Of a DNA stretch of 64,000 nucleotides, positions 43,400 to 52,694 are shown piece by piece. The notes beneath the pieces were generated by a model. That model did not search any database. It had not been told where the DNA came from and worked only from the letters and a program-made list of their open reading frames with translations. The DNA comes from CAVZCC01 sp963773765. Lineage in GTDB: Bacteria; Actinomycetota; Acidimicrobiia; Acidimicrobiales; Microtrichaceae. The stretch is from assembly GCA_963773765.1 (NCBI GenBank), contig CAVZCC010000001.1:496001-560000 (forward strand). Reading direction: 5' to 3'. How positions within the stretch are numbered: the first letter of the stretch is position 1; each line of letters starts with the position of its first letter. The position numbers and the translations under genes were made by a program.

Positions 43400-43927
43400 T
43401 CAGGCCGTGAGCGATCCGTCCAGGTCGGACCAGTCCTCGGGGTTGTCCTCGGCGAACCACTCGATGACGGACCCGTTCACGCCGTCCACCAGCACGATCC
43501 CCCGCCGCTGGGGCGGGTTCTCCGCCGAGTAGCACAGGATGCGCCAGATGGGCCGCGACAGCCACCCCCGCCACGCCATCTGGGCCGAGGCATGGCCCAC
43601 GGCGAACCCCACCTGGGTCGAGGCCGCGGCGAGGGCGTCGGACTCCTCGACCTTGAGCGTCCAGCCCGCCACCATGCCGTAGGCCCCGAACGCCACCAGG
43701 CCCACACCGGCCCAGAGGGTGCCGGCGTTCACCAGTGGGCTGGACCCGTCGGACGTGGCGAACACCGCGATGCAGGCCGCTCCCATGACCAGGTAGATGG
43801 CGGCAGGGATGCGGCGGCGGTTGTTGTTGGGAAAGGTGTAGGGCCCCACGAACTCCGAGAGGTTGAGGTCCTCCGGCAGTTCGTCGACGATCTCGTCGTC
43901 GCGCAGCTCATCGTCGGGCTCGGTCAC
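43400..43927 (-). CDS. uncharacterised two-helix membrane protein
   Basis: A 175-residue protein of unknown function with an acidic N-terminus (residues 1-25), the segment EFVGPYTFPNNNRRRIP, two membrane helices (about 41-60 and 68-90) and a C-terminal soluble part with GRP-type SRPIWRILCYSAENPP and ENPEDWSDLDGSL. It lies between the HIT gene and pgsA. GTG at 43925-43927 has TACCGT 7 bases upstream. Confidence 0.75.
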   Translation of the reverse strand: MTEPDDELRDDEIVDELPEDLNLSEFVGPYTFPNNNRRRIPAAIYLVMGAACIAVFATSDGSSPLVNAGTLWAGVGLVAFGAYGMVAGWTLKVEESDALAAASTQVGFAVGHASAQMAWRGWLSRPIWRILCYSAENPPQRRGIVLVDGVNGSVIEWFAEDNPEDWSDLDGSLTA

Positions 43928-43934
43928 GGCGACG

Positions 43935-43940
43935 ACGGTA
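43935..43940 (-). promoter_or_regulatory. -10 element for the leaderless membrane-protein gene
   Basis: TACCGT on the minus strand, 7 bases before the GTG at 43927, within the 30-bp gap after the HIT gene. Confidence 0.35.
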
Positions 43941-43957
43941 CTCGGTGGCCGCGGCGC

Positions 43958-44485
43958 TCAGGAAGCGGGCCAGCCGGCCCGGACACGCTCCCAGCACTCG
44001 TCGAGGGACACCGGGAGCACCCGGATCTCCCCCACCACCGACATGAAGTTGGCGTCGCCGGTCCAGCGGGGCACGCAGTGCACGTGCAGGTGGTCGGCCT
44101 GGGAGCCGCCGGCGGCCGCGCCCAGGTTGACGCCGACGTTGACGGCCTCGCACCCCAGCGCCGCCTTGAGGGCCACCACGGCGTCCCGGACGAGGGCCCA
44201 GAGCTCGGTGTACTCGTCGTCGTCGAGCTCCTCGAGGTCCGCCACGGCCCGGTCGGGCAGCACCATGAGGTGGCCCGAGGTGTAGGGGAAGCGGTTCAGG
44301 ATGGCGAAGCAGCGCCGTCCCCTCACCAGGATGAGGGTCTCAGCGTCCGGTGCCCCGGACTGGGCGATGCGCTCGAACAGGGACCGGCCGTCGGCCGGTT
44401 CACCGTCCGGGACGGTGAACCGGCTGTCGGTCACGCCCTGGACGTAGTTGGACCGCCAGGTGGCCCACAGCTGGTCAAGTGGCAC
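43958..44485 (-). CDS. HIT-family nucleotide phosphorylase/hydrolase
   Basis: A 175-residue histidine-triad protein with ILNRFPYTSGHLMVLP and the catalytic HLHVH (about 132-136), followed by VPRWTGDANFM. The latter is typical of the actinobacterial Ap4A phosphorylase-like HIT proteins encoded between thrS and pgsA (Rv2613c type). GTG at 44483-44485, 18 bases after thrS. Diadenosine tetraphosphate breakdown is the likely role, by family and synteny. Confidence 0.93.
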   Translation of the reverse strand: MPLDQLWATWRSNYVQGVTDSRFTVPDGEPADGRSLFERIAQSGAPDAETLILVRGRRCFAILNRFPYTSGHLMVLPDRAVADLEELDDDEYTELWALVRDAVVALKAALGCEAVNVGVNLGAAAGGSQADHLHVHCVPRWTGDANFMSVVGEIRVLPVSLDECWERVRAGWPAS

Positions 44486-44503
44486 GAGTGCCCCCGGCGG
44501 CGC

Positions 44504-46492
44504 TCACCGCTTGCCCGCGACGTCCGCGCCCAGCCGCTCGGCGAAGGACACCAGCGGCACGTTGCGCTCCACGTCACCGCGCTCGCCCTCACGACTGCGT
44601 GGGTTCACCCCGACGGTGCGGTGGGCCACGTCGTCGTCGCCGACCACCAGGATGTAGGGCACCTTCTCGCCCTTGGCCCGACGGATCCGGTTGCCAAGCG
44701 TCTCGTCGGAGGCCATGACCTCCACCCGGAACCCGTGGCCCCTCAGCTCGGCCGCAGCCTCGTGGGCGTAGTCGGCGTGCGCGTCCGCCACCGGCAGCAC
44801 CTTGACCTGGACCGGCGCCAGCCACGCCGGGAAGGCCCCGGCGTAGTGCTCCACCAGCACGCCGAAGAACCGCTCCACCGATCCGAACAGGGCCCGGTGG
44901 ATCATGATCGGCCGGTGGCGCTCCCCGTCGGGGCCGATGTAGTTCAGGTCGAAGCGCTGCGGCAGCTGGAAGTCCACCTGGATGGTCGACATCTGCCACG
45001 TCCGCCCGATGGCGTCACGGGTCTGGACCGAGATCTTGGGGCCGTAGAACGCCCCGCCGCCCGGGTCCATGACCAGTTCGATGTCCATCGACTCCGCCAC
45101 GGACCGCAGCACCTCGGTGGCCTCGTCCCACTCCTCGTCGGTGCCGACCGCCTTGCCCTCGGGCTTGGTCGACAGCTCCAGGTAGAAGTCGTCCAGGCCG
45201 TAGTCGCGCAGCAGGTCCAGGACGAAGACCAGGATCGAGCCCAGCTCGTCGCCCATCTGCTCCTTGGTGGTGAAGATGTGGGCGTCGTCCTGCGTCATGC
45301 CCCGGACCCTGGTCAGGCCGTGCACCACACCGGACTTCTCGTAGCGGTACACGGTGCCGAACTCGAACATCCGCAGCGGGAGCTCCCGGTAGCTCCGCAT
45401 CCGTGACCGGAAGATCAGGATGTGGAACGGGCAGTTCATCGGCTTCAGGTAGTACTGGGTCGATCCCTCGCCGTGGTCGTGCTCCAGCTCCATGGGCGGG
45501 AACATGCCCTCCGCGAACCAGTCCAGGTGACCGGAGGTCTCGAAGAGCTCGGCCTTGGTGATGTGGGGCGAGTACACGAACTCGTAGCCCGCCTCCTCGT
45601 GCCGGGTGCGGGAGTAGTCCTCCATGAGCCGGCGGATGATGCCGCCCTTGGGGTGGAACACCGCCAGGCCGGAGCCGACCTCGTCGGGGAAGCTGAACAG
45701 GTCCAGCTCGGCGCCGAGCTTGCGGTGGTCCCGCTTCTCCGCCTCGGCCTGGCGCTGCAGGAACTCCTCCAGCTCGGCCTTGGTCGGGAAGGCCACGGCG
45801 TAGATGCGCTGCAGCATGGGGTTGGCCTCGCTGCCCCGGAAGTACGCACCCCCGTGGCGGGTCAGGCGGAAGTTCTTGAGCCGGCCGGTCGACGGGACGT
45901 GCGGGCCCAGGCACATGTCCACGAACGCGGGCGTGTTGCGGTAGAAGCTGATCGTCTCACCACCGGCCACCTCGCCGTCGGCGTCGTCACCGGCGGCGGC
46001 CAGGTCCATGAAGACCTGCTTGTACGGGTGGTCCGCCATCAGCTCCTTGGCCTGGTCCAGCGGCAGCTCGAAGCGCTCGAAGGGCTGGTCGGCCTTGATG
46101 ATCTCGCGCATCCTGGCGTCGATGCGCTCCAGGTCGTCGTCGTCGAACGTGCCGCCGCCCGGCAGCTCGAAGTCGTAGTAGAAGCCGTTCTCGATGGCGG
46201 GGCCACCCGCGAACGTGGCCCCCGGGTACAGGTCCAGCACGGCCTGGGCCAGCACGTGGGCGGTGGAGTGGCGCAGGAACTCCGCGGCGTCGGCGTCCCT
46301 GCCGGTGACGATGCGGACGACCGCGCCGTCGTCCAGGGGCCGGGACAGGTCACGGGCCTGGCCGTCCACCACCACGACGATGGCGTCCTTGGCCAGGCGT
46401 GGTCCGATCGACGCCGCCAGGTCGGCGCCGGTGGCGCCCTGCGGGAGGGAGCGTTCGGAGCCGTCGGGCAGCACGATGGAGATGTCTGACAT
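44504..46492 (-). CDS. thrS: threonyl-tRNA synthetase
   Basis: Charges tRNA-Thr. The 662-residue protein has a TGS domain (1-62), the editing domain with HSTAH (75-79) and a late zinc-binding His/Cys set, the class II core (FRSRMRSYRELPLRMFEFG, RVRGMTQDDAHIF, MIHRALFGSVERF) and the anticodon domain. ATG at 46490-46492 has TAACCT 8 bases upstream and no Shine-Dalgarno. It heads the thrS-HIT gene pair. Confidence 0.98.
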   Translation of the reverse strand: MSDISIVLPDGSERSLPQGATGADLAASIGPRLAKDAIVVVVDGQARDLSRPLDDGAVVRIVTGRDADAAEFLRHSTAHVLAQAVLDLYPGATFAGGPAIENGFYYDFELPGGGTFDDDDLERIDARMREIIKADQPFERFELPLDQAKELMADHPYKQVFMDLAAAGDDADGEVAGGETISFYRNTPAFVDMCLGPHVPSTGRLKNFRLTRHGGAYFRGSEANPMLQRIYAVAFPTKAELEEFLQRQAEAEKRDHRKLGAELDLFSFPDEVGSGLAVFHPKGGIIRRLMEDYSRTRHEEAGYEFVYSPHITKAELFETSGHLDWFAEGMFPPMELEHDHGEGSTQYYLKPMNCPFHILIFRSRMRSYRELPLRMFEFGTVYRYEKSGVVHGLTRVRGMTQDDAHIFTTKEQMGDELGSILVFVLDLLRDYGLDDFYLELSTKPEGKAVGTDEEWDEATEVLRSVAESMDIELVMDPGGGAFYGPKISVQTRDAIGRTWQMSTIQVDFQLPQRFDLNYIGPDGERHRPIMIHRALFGSVERFFGVLVEHYAGAFPAWLAPVQVKVLPVADAHADYAHEAAAELRGHGFRVEVMASDETLGNRIRRAKGEKVPYILVVGDDDVAHRTVGVNPRSREGERGDVERNVPLVSFAERLGADVAGKR

Positions 46493-46500
46493 GGGACCGA

Positions 46501-46506
46501 AGGTTA
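46501..46506 (-). promoter_or_regulatory. -10 element for leaderless thrS
   Basis: TAACCT on the minus strand, 8 bases before the thrS ATG. No consensus -35. Confidence 0.4.
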
Positions 46507-46558
46507 CCGGGGGGCCGTCCGCGCCCCGAACCGCATACCGGTGCCGGTCGGCGCGTGG

Positions 46559-47473
46559 TCAGGCGCCCGCGAGGGCGAGGTCCAGGTCCAGTGGCCGGGA
46601 CCGGAGCACCGACGCCGAGGAGCGCCGTTCCACACCGTCCGCCTCCACCGACACCTGCGTGGGACCGGCCGCGGCCGACACGACGACCATGGCCGGACGT
46701 TCCCGGGGCGAACCGGACGCCGCTGCGGGCCCTGCCGCCGGCTCCGGCGCACGGCGCTCCGGCAACGGCACCACCGGCGCGATCCCGGTCGGTGCCGGGG
46801 CGGGCCGGGACGGCTTGGTGGCGTAGGTGTCCTCGTAGTCCTGGCCGGACAGGTTGCGGATCTCGAACATGACCTCGTCGGTGACCTGGCGCAGGATCAT
46901 GCGGTCGTCGGCCCGGTCCAGGTAGCGGTCCACCGGGATGGGCCGGCCGAAGCGGATGTGGACCCGCCGGAACGGCGCCGGGAACCGGGCGTCCGCGGGC
47001 TGCACGGCATCCGTGCCGATGATGCCGACGGGGACGATGGGGCTGTTGGTGCGCAGGGCCAGGCGGGCGATGCCGGTGTGGCCCTTGTGCAGCAGGCCGT
47101 CCCGGGCCCGGGTGCCCTCCGGGTAGATGCCGAACAACTCACCGGCCGCCAGGACGCCCGCCGCCGCGTCCAGCGCGGCTCGAGACGCGTCACCGCCGGC
47201 ACGGTCGATGGGGATCATCCCCATGGCCGGGAACAGGTACTTGGTCTTCCAGTCGTCCATGTACTCCGCCTTGCCCACGTAGGTGATGCGGCGGGGCAGC
47301 ACCAGCGGGACGAAGAAGGAGTCCAGCACCGAGATGTGGTTGGGGGCGATGATGGCGCCGCCCGTGGCCGGGAGGTGCTCCATGCCCTCCGTGGTGACCT
47401 TCCAGAAGAACCGGAACGGGGGCGTCAGGACGGCGCGGGCCAGCGTCTGCAGCTGCCCTGCGTCACGCTCCAC
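46559..47473 (-). CDS. 1-acyl-sn-glycerol-3-phosphate acyltransferase (PlsC family)
   Basis: A 304-residue membrane-associated acyltransferase for phospholipid synthesis. Residues ~1-215 form the PlsC domain with NHISVLD (HX4D), the KAEYMDDWKTKYLFPAMG segment and YPEGTRARDG. The remaining ~90 residues are a Pro/Ala-rich tail of unknown use. GTG at 47471-47473 follows AGAGGCAACC. Confidence 0.94.
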   Translation of the reverse strand: MERDAGQLQTLARAVLTPPFRFFWKVTTEGMEHLPATGGAIIAPNHISVLDSFFVPLVLPRRITYVGKAEYMDDWKTKYLFPAMGMIPIDRAGGDASRAALDAAAGVLAAGELFGIYPEGTRARDGLLHKGHTGIARLALRTNSPIVPVGIIGTDAVQPADARFPAPFRRVHIRFGRPIPVDRYLDRADDRMILRQVTDEVMFEIRNLSGQDYEDTYATKPSRPAPAPTGIAPVVPLPERRAPEPAAGPAAASGSPRERPAMVVVSAAAGPTQVSVEADGVERRSSASVLRSRPLDLDLALAGA

Positions 47474-47496
47474 GACGGTTGCCTCTCACGTTCCCT

Positions 47497-47530
47497 CCCT
47501 GACGATGTGGCAGCGATCATATCGTCAGGG
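47497..47530 (-). promoter_or_regulatory. inverted repeat overlapping a -10 element upstream of plsC
   Basis: A perfect 10-bp inverted repeat (CCCTGACGAT, 14-nt spacer, ATCGTCAGGG) lies in the mshC-plsC gap. On the minus strand TATGAT (47521-47516), close to the consensus -10, starts inside it, so a repressor bound here would block the plsC promoter. No -35 match is visible. Confidence 0.4.
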
Positions 47531-47574
47531 TCCGACACCGGGCCGGAGCATTGCTGAGGATCGGCGACGGTCGC

Positions 47575-48768
<1,194 letters not shown>

Positions 48769-48776
48769 GGCGGCGG

Positions 48777-48782
48777 AGGCTA
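48777..48782 (-). promoter_or_regulatory. -10 element for leaderless mshC
   Basis: TAGCCT on the minus strand, 8 bases before the mshC GTG. No Shine-Dalgarno. Confidence 0.4.
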
Positions 48783-48814
48783 CCGGTGGGGACGGGGTCG
48801 CGGGACCGGCCGCG

Positions 48815-49471
48815 CTACTGCGGCAGGCCGGTGAAGCGGATGGCCACGCGTGCCTTGTACTTCACGTTGACCTGCAGCAGCACGGCGGCGAACGCCTCGA
48901 TGGGCGCGGCGTTGGACAGCTCGCCGGCGTCCACGGCCCGCAGGTCCGGGATCTTCTGCACGATGTCGATGGTGGTGGCGGTGGCCGAGGGGTGGTCCGA
49001 GCACACCAGCACGTCGGACTCGACCGGGTGGGCGATGTCCCCCAGCTCCTTGGCCGGCACGTGGTGCATGGTGGCCGCCACCAGCGACCGGGGCACCGCG
49101 GCCTGCACCGAGGCGGCCACCGACCCCCGGGGTGGCACCAGCGGCTGGAACTCGTGGCCGACGCGGGCCAGGGCGTTGGCCATGGAGATGACGACCTTGC
49201 CCTTGAGCTCCCGGGCGCACTCCGACGCGGTGGACGCGGCCGCGTCCCACGGGGTGGCGATGAACACGACCTCGGCCGAGGAGGCCTCGTGGTTGTCTCC
49301 CGCCGTGATGGACAGCTGCCGGTCCGGCCACTTGGCCACGATCTTGTCCCGGACCTCCATGGCCCGGTACTTGGACCTGGAGCCGATCACCACGTCGAAC
49401 CCCACCGATGCCAGCCGCGTGGCCAAGCCACTGCCGGCCGGACCCGTTCCACCAAGCACACCGATCTGCAT
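48815..49471 (-). CDS. npdG: NADPH-dependent F420 reductase (F420H2:NADP+ oxidoreductase)
   Basis: Moves electrons between NADPH and the deazaflavin F420. The 218-residue protein has the N-terminal nucleotide-binding MQIGVLGGTGPAGSGLATRL, then VVIGSRS, VFIATPWD and VVISMANAL, followed by a helical F420-binding part (LSNAAPIEAFAAVLLQVN). ATG at 49469-49471; TAGCAC 9 bases upstream is a weak -10. It implies that the host makes F420. Confidence 0.95.
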   Translation of the reverse strand: MQIGVLGGTGPAGSGLATRLASVGFDVVIGSRSKYRAMEVRDKIVAKWPDRQLSITAGDNHEASSAEVVFIATPWDAAASTASECARELKGKVVISMANALARVGHEFQPLVPPRGSVAASVQAAVPRSLVAATMHHVPAKELGDIAHPVESDVLVCSDHPSATATTIDIVQKIPDLRAVDAGELSNAAPIEAFAAVLLQVNVKYKARVAIRFTGLPQ

Positions 49472-49483
49472 CGGTTGAGTGTG

Positions 49484-50239
49484 CTACCCGTCGGTAACTT
49501 TTCGCAACCACGCCGGGACCCCGCCCGTGGGGAACCAGGCCCGCTCCCGGGCCGATGCCGCCCGGTCGCGGTCCATGGCGTCCACGAACAGGCCGTCGAT
49601 CTGGCTGGGGTAGCAGCGCCGCAACCACCGGTGCAGGTCCTCGGTCACCGGACCGGACAGGGCCACCGGGGACAGCGCGAGCCCGAGGCGGCCCAGCTGC
49701 GCCTCCAGCTCCCCCGGCTCCAGGAACGACGCATAGGGGCGGTCCTCGTAGAAGCCGATGTGGTGGTGGTGCTGGCGGGCCAGGCGCACACCGGCCGCGG
49801 CCACGATGCGGTGGTCGACGTGGTTGCCCAGGCCGGCGGGGAACAACACCAGGTCGCCGCTGCCCCGGACCCGCCGCAGTCGATCGGCCACCTCCTCCAC
49901 CAGGGGATCCTCCTCCGCCCCGGGCCCGGCGTCGCGCAGGACGTCGGGGTCCAGGTCGCCCGTGCGCAGGATCGCCTCCTCCCAGGCGTCGGTGCGGACC
50001 CGGTACCCGAAGCGGACCGCTGCCGCCGCCTCCTCGGCCCGGCGCCACAGGCTGATGGCGGGCGCCCGGCCCGCGGTGGGGTGCACCCAGCGGACCCAGT
50101 TGGTGCGGCCGAACACCACCTCCACCCGCACCCGGCAGTGCGACAGCACGCCGTCCAGCATCGACTGCCCCAGCGACAGCGGGGCGTCGTCGAAGTGGGG
50201 GGAGACGATCGTGACCCCGGGGGTGCCCCGGCGGCTCAC
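49484..50239 (-). CDS. PIG-L family deacetylase
   Basis: A 251-residue zinc deacetylase of the LmbE/PIG-L fold. The N-terminal SPHFDDAPLSLG carries the PHXDD catalytic/zinc residues and NHVDHR the second zinc His pair. Members deacetylate N-acetylglucosaminyl lipids or thiol precursors. Because mshC is 1.4 kb away a role in mycothiol or conjugate metabolism is possible, but the protein is shorter than typical MshB and lacks clear MshB-specific features. The GTG overlaps the preceding stop by four bases. Confidence 0.88.
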   Translation of the reverse strand: MSRRGTPGVTIVSPHFDDAPLSLGQSMLDGVLSHCRVRVEVVFGRTNWVRWVHPTAGRAPAISLWRRAEEAAAAVRFGYRVRTDAWEEAILRTGDLDPDVLRDAGPGAEEDPLVEEVADRLRRVRGSGDLVLFPAGLGNHVDHRIVAAAGVRLARQHHHHIGFYEDRPYASFLEPGELEAQLGRLGLALSPVALSGPVTEDLHRWLRRCYPSQIDGLFVDAMDRDRAASARERAWFPTGGVPAWLRKVTDG

Positions 50240-51621
50240 GCCTCCACCTCCCAGTACCCCGGGTTGGCCACGGCCAGCTTGTCCCGCACCGACGCCCGCA
50301 CCGCCCGGGTCACCTCGTCGAGACGGTCGTCGAGCCCGCCGTCGCGGATGGCCCGGGCCAGCGCGGCGTCGTCGGCCACGCCGAGCCGGGCCAGGCGCGC
50401 GGCGTGGGCGGCGGCCTGGGCGGGGCCCAGCTCCAGCTCGCGACGGACCACGGCCACCACGTTGGCCGCGACGCGGGCGTGGAAGCCCAACCGGCCCTCG
50501 ACCCCGTCGCGGACCTCCACCAGGTACTCCCCCACGGCCTCCAGCAGCTCGGTGGCCGAGGGCCGGTCGTGCGGCGTGCCGGCCGGCGCGGCGCCGGTGG
50601 CGAGGGCCGGAACGTACGGGTCCGCACCCGCGATCACGGCCAGCAGGTCCTCCTCGTTCTCCGCGGTGCGGCGGCCGATGGCGGCCAGTTCCACCGAACG
50701 GGTGGCACCGCCCAGGTGGGTGGCGGCCTGCACGATGCACATCACCCCCCACTTGAGGGTCCCCATCGCCTCCCACCACCGGATCGAAGCAGGGTCGACC
50801 GCCGGGCCGCCGGCCTCGGTGTAGCCGCCCACCAGGTCCTCCACCGACCCGAACCCGCCGGCTCGGTGCGGTGAGCCGAACCGCCAGGCCCGCACACAGA
50901 ACCAGCCCAGGTCCTCCACCGGGTCACCCAGGTGGGCCAGCTCCCAGTCCAGCACGGCCCGGAGCCCCTCCGGGCCCACGATGAGGTTGCCGGTGCGGAA
51001 GTCGCCATGGACCACGGACCGGCGCCGCGCGCCCTCCGGGCGGTTGGCCCCGAGCCACCGCAGCCCCAGCTCGAAGGCGGGGTGGGGCTCCCCCAGGGCG
51101 TCCAGCAACTGCCGGAACTGCTCGACCTGGTCCTGCTCGTGCAGCCCCTCCACGGTGTCGGGGTCGATGCGGTGCACCGCCGCCATGGCCGCACCGGCCT
51201 GGCGGGCCAGCAGCGGGCGGGCGTCGGCGTAGGCGTCGTCGCGGAGGAGTCGGCGGGGGATGGTCTCGCCGTCCACCCGCTCCATGACGATGAACGGCGC
51301 CCCCAGCTCGTCACCACCGCCGTCGGTGGCCACCACGGGGGCGACCGGCACGCCGGCCGCGGCCGCGGCCTCCAGGAGGCCCCCCTCGGCCGCCATGCCT
51401 CCACCGGTGCGGATGCCGCCGGGCCGCTCACGCTGCAGGACCAGCTCCCGTCGCCCGCCGTCGGCGGCCACCGCGGTGAAGGCCCAGGTCTCCCGGGACG
51501 CGCCGCCGGACAACCGGTGCACCCCCTCCACCGCGACCGCTGAGCCGGTCCGGTCCGCCAGCACGACCTCCAGGCCGCGTGCCAGCGCCGCCACCCGACC
51601 CCCGGTCCCCGTCGTGCTCAT
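50236..51621 (-). CDS. phosphotransferase (APH family) fused to DUF6285
   Basis: The 461-residue protein has an aminoglycoside-phosphotransferase-like kinase domain (1-~330) with GGASRETWAF, the catalytic VVHGDFRTGNLIV and VLDWELAHLGDP. A short Ala/Pro linker leads to a DUF6285 domain (DRPSATELLEAVGEYL, GFHARVAANVVAVV, DKLAVANPGYWE). In relatives these are usually two adjacent genes in acyl-CoA/fatty-acid clusters. ATG overlaps the upstream CBS-protein stop (ATGA). The substrate is unknown; antibiotic resistance is not implied. Confidence 0.88.
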   Translation of the reverse strand: MSTTGTGGRVAALARGLEVVLADRTGSAVAVEGVHRLSGGASRETWAFTAVAADGGRRELVLQRERPGGIRTGGGMAAEGGLLEAAAAAGVPVAPVVATDGGGDELGAPFIVMERVDGETIPRRLLRDDAYADARPLLARQAGAAMAAVHRIDPDTVEGLHEQDQVEQFRQLLDALGEPHPAFELGLRWLGANRPEGARRRSVVHGDFRTGNLIVGPEGLRAVLDWELAHLGDPVEDLGWFCVRAWRFGSPHRAGGFGSVEDLVGGYTEAGGPAVDPASIRWWEAMGTLKWGVMCIVQAATHLGGATRSVELAAIGRRTAENEEDLLAVIAGADPYVPALATGAAPAGTPHDRPSATELLEAVGEYLVEVRDGVEGRLGFHARVAANVVAVVRRELELGPAQAAAHAARLARLGVADDAALARAIRDGGLDDRLDEVTRAVRASVRDKLAVANPGYWEVEA

Positions 51622-52694
51622 CGCCTGCCGCTCCCCCGGTCGCCCCGGTCGCTCTCGTCGCGGATGTCACCCACGATCGCCTCCAGGATGTCCTCCAGCG
51701 TGACCAGCCCGAGCACACGGTTGACACCCCGCTCGTCGGCCTCGGCCACGACGGCCACGTGGCGCCGGGCCCGTCGCATGCGGGGCAGCAGGTCCGGCAG
51801 GCGTTCGTCGGGTCGGACCCGCAACGCCACCCGGACCAGTCCCGGGGGCAGGAGCCCGTCGCGTTGCTCCGCCGGCAGCCGCAGCAGGTCCTTGGCGTGC
51901 AGGAAGCCGGCCACGTCGTCCGGTCCGGAGCCGACCACCAGCACCCGGGAGTGGCCGGACCGGTGCACCAGCTCCTCGGCCCGGGCCACCGTGGCCGTCG
52001 TGGGCACCGTGACCAACTGGTCCCGTGGCGCCATCACCTCCGACACCCGGATCCCCAGGAACCCGAGGGCGCCGGAGAGGAGGACGTGCTCGGTCGCATC
52101 CAACTCTCCTCCGGCCCGGGACTCCTCCATCATCGCCACGAACTCGGCCGGGGTGTGGGCCTGGGCCAGCTCGTCGGCCGTCTCCACCCGCAGCAGCGAG
52201 GTGCCCCATCGGGACAGCTTGTCCAGCACCACCACCACGGGCCGGACCAGGAACACGATGCCGGCCTGCAGCGGCGCCAGGACGACCGCGGTGCGCTCCG
52301 GCGCGGTCAGGGCCACCGACTTGGGCACCATCTCCCCCAGCACCATGTGGAAGAACGCCACGATGGTCAGGGCCAGTGCCACACCGATGACGGCCGAGGC
52401 CTGCTCCGGGAACGGGCCCGCCGACACCCAGCCCTCGATGACGTGTCCCACCGACGGCTCGATCAGCCAGCCCAGCAGGAGCGACATCACCGTGATCCCC
52501 AGCTGGCACGCGGCGAGCTGGAGGTTGAGGTTGCGCATCTGGCGCAGGGCGATCGTGGCGCCGAGCCGGCCCTCCTCGGCCCACAGCTCCATGCGGCCGC
52601 GACGCGATGCCAGCAGGGCGAACTCCACGGCCACGAAGAACGCGTTGCCCACCAGCAACAGGACCGCGACCAGGAGCACCGTGTACCAGGTCAC
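51618..52694 (-). CDS. CNNM/CBS-domain membrane protein (HlyC/CorC family), first copy
   Basis: A 358-residue protein with a DUF21/CNNM membrane domain (1-~190; NAFFVAVEFALLASRRGR, LGITVMSLLLGWL, VLGEMVPKSVAL) followed by two CBS motifs (VSEVMAPRDQLVTVP, VAGFLHAKDLL, VLGLVTLEDILEAIVGDI). It lacks the CorC_HlyC domain that the neighbouring paralogue has. The family is linked to Mg2+/Co2+ efflux. GTG overlaps the stop of the paralogue by four bases. Confidence 0.94.
   Translation of the reverse strand: MTWYTVLLVAVLLLVGNAFFVAVEFALLASRRGRMELWAEEGRLGATIALRQMRNLNLQLAACQLGITVMSLLLGWLIEPSVGHVIEGWVSAGPFPEQASAVIGVALALTIVAFFHMVLGEMVPKSVALTAPERTAVVLAPLQAGIVFLVRPVVVVLDKLSRWGTSLLRVETADELAQAHTPAEFVAMMEESRAGGELDATEHVLLSGALGFLGIRVSEVMAPRDQLVTVPTTATVARAEELVHRSGHSRVLVVGSGPDDVAGFLHAKDLLRLPAEQRDGLLPPGLVRVALRVRPDERLPDLLPRMRRARRHVAVVAEADERGVNRVLGLVTLEDILEAIVGDIRDESDRGDRGSGRR

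Noticed and set aside
49481..49486. -10 element for npdG (TAGCAC)
   Set aside because: It has the right spacing (9 bases) but lacks the final T of TANNNT, so it was not counted in the leaderless set.
50236..51621. Aminoglycoside resistance gene
   Set aside because: The kinase fold is shared by many housekeeping phosphotransferases; the DUF6285 fusion and chromosomal context argue against resistance.
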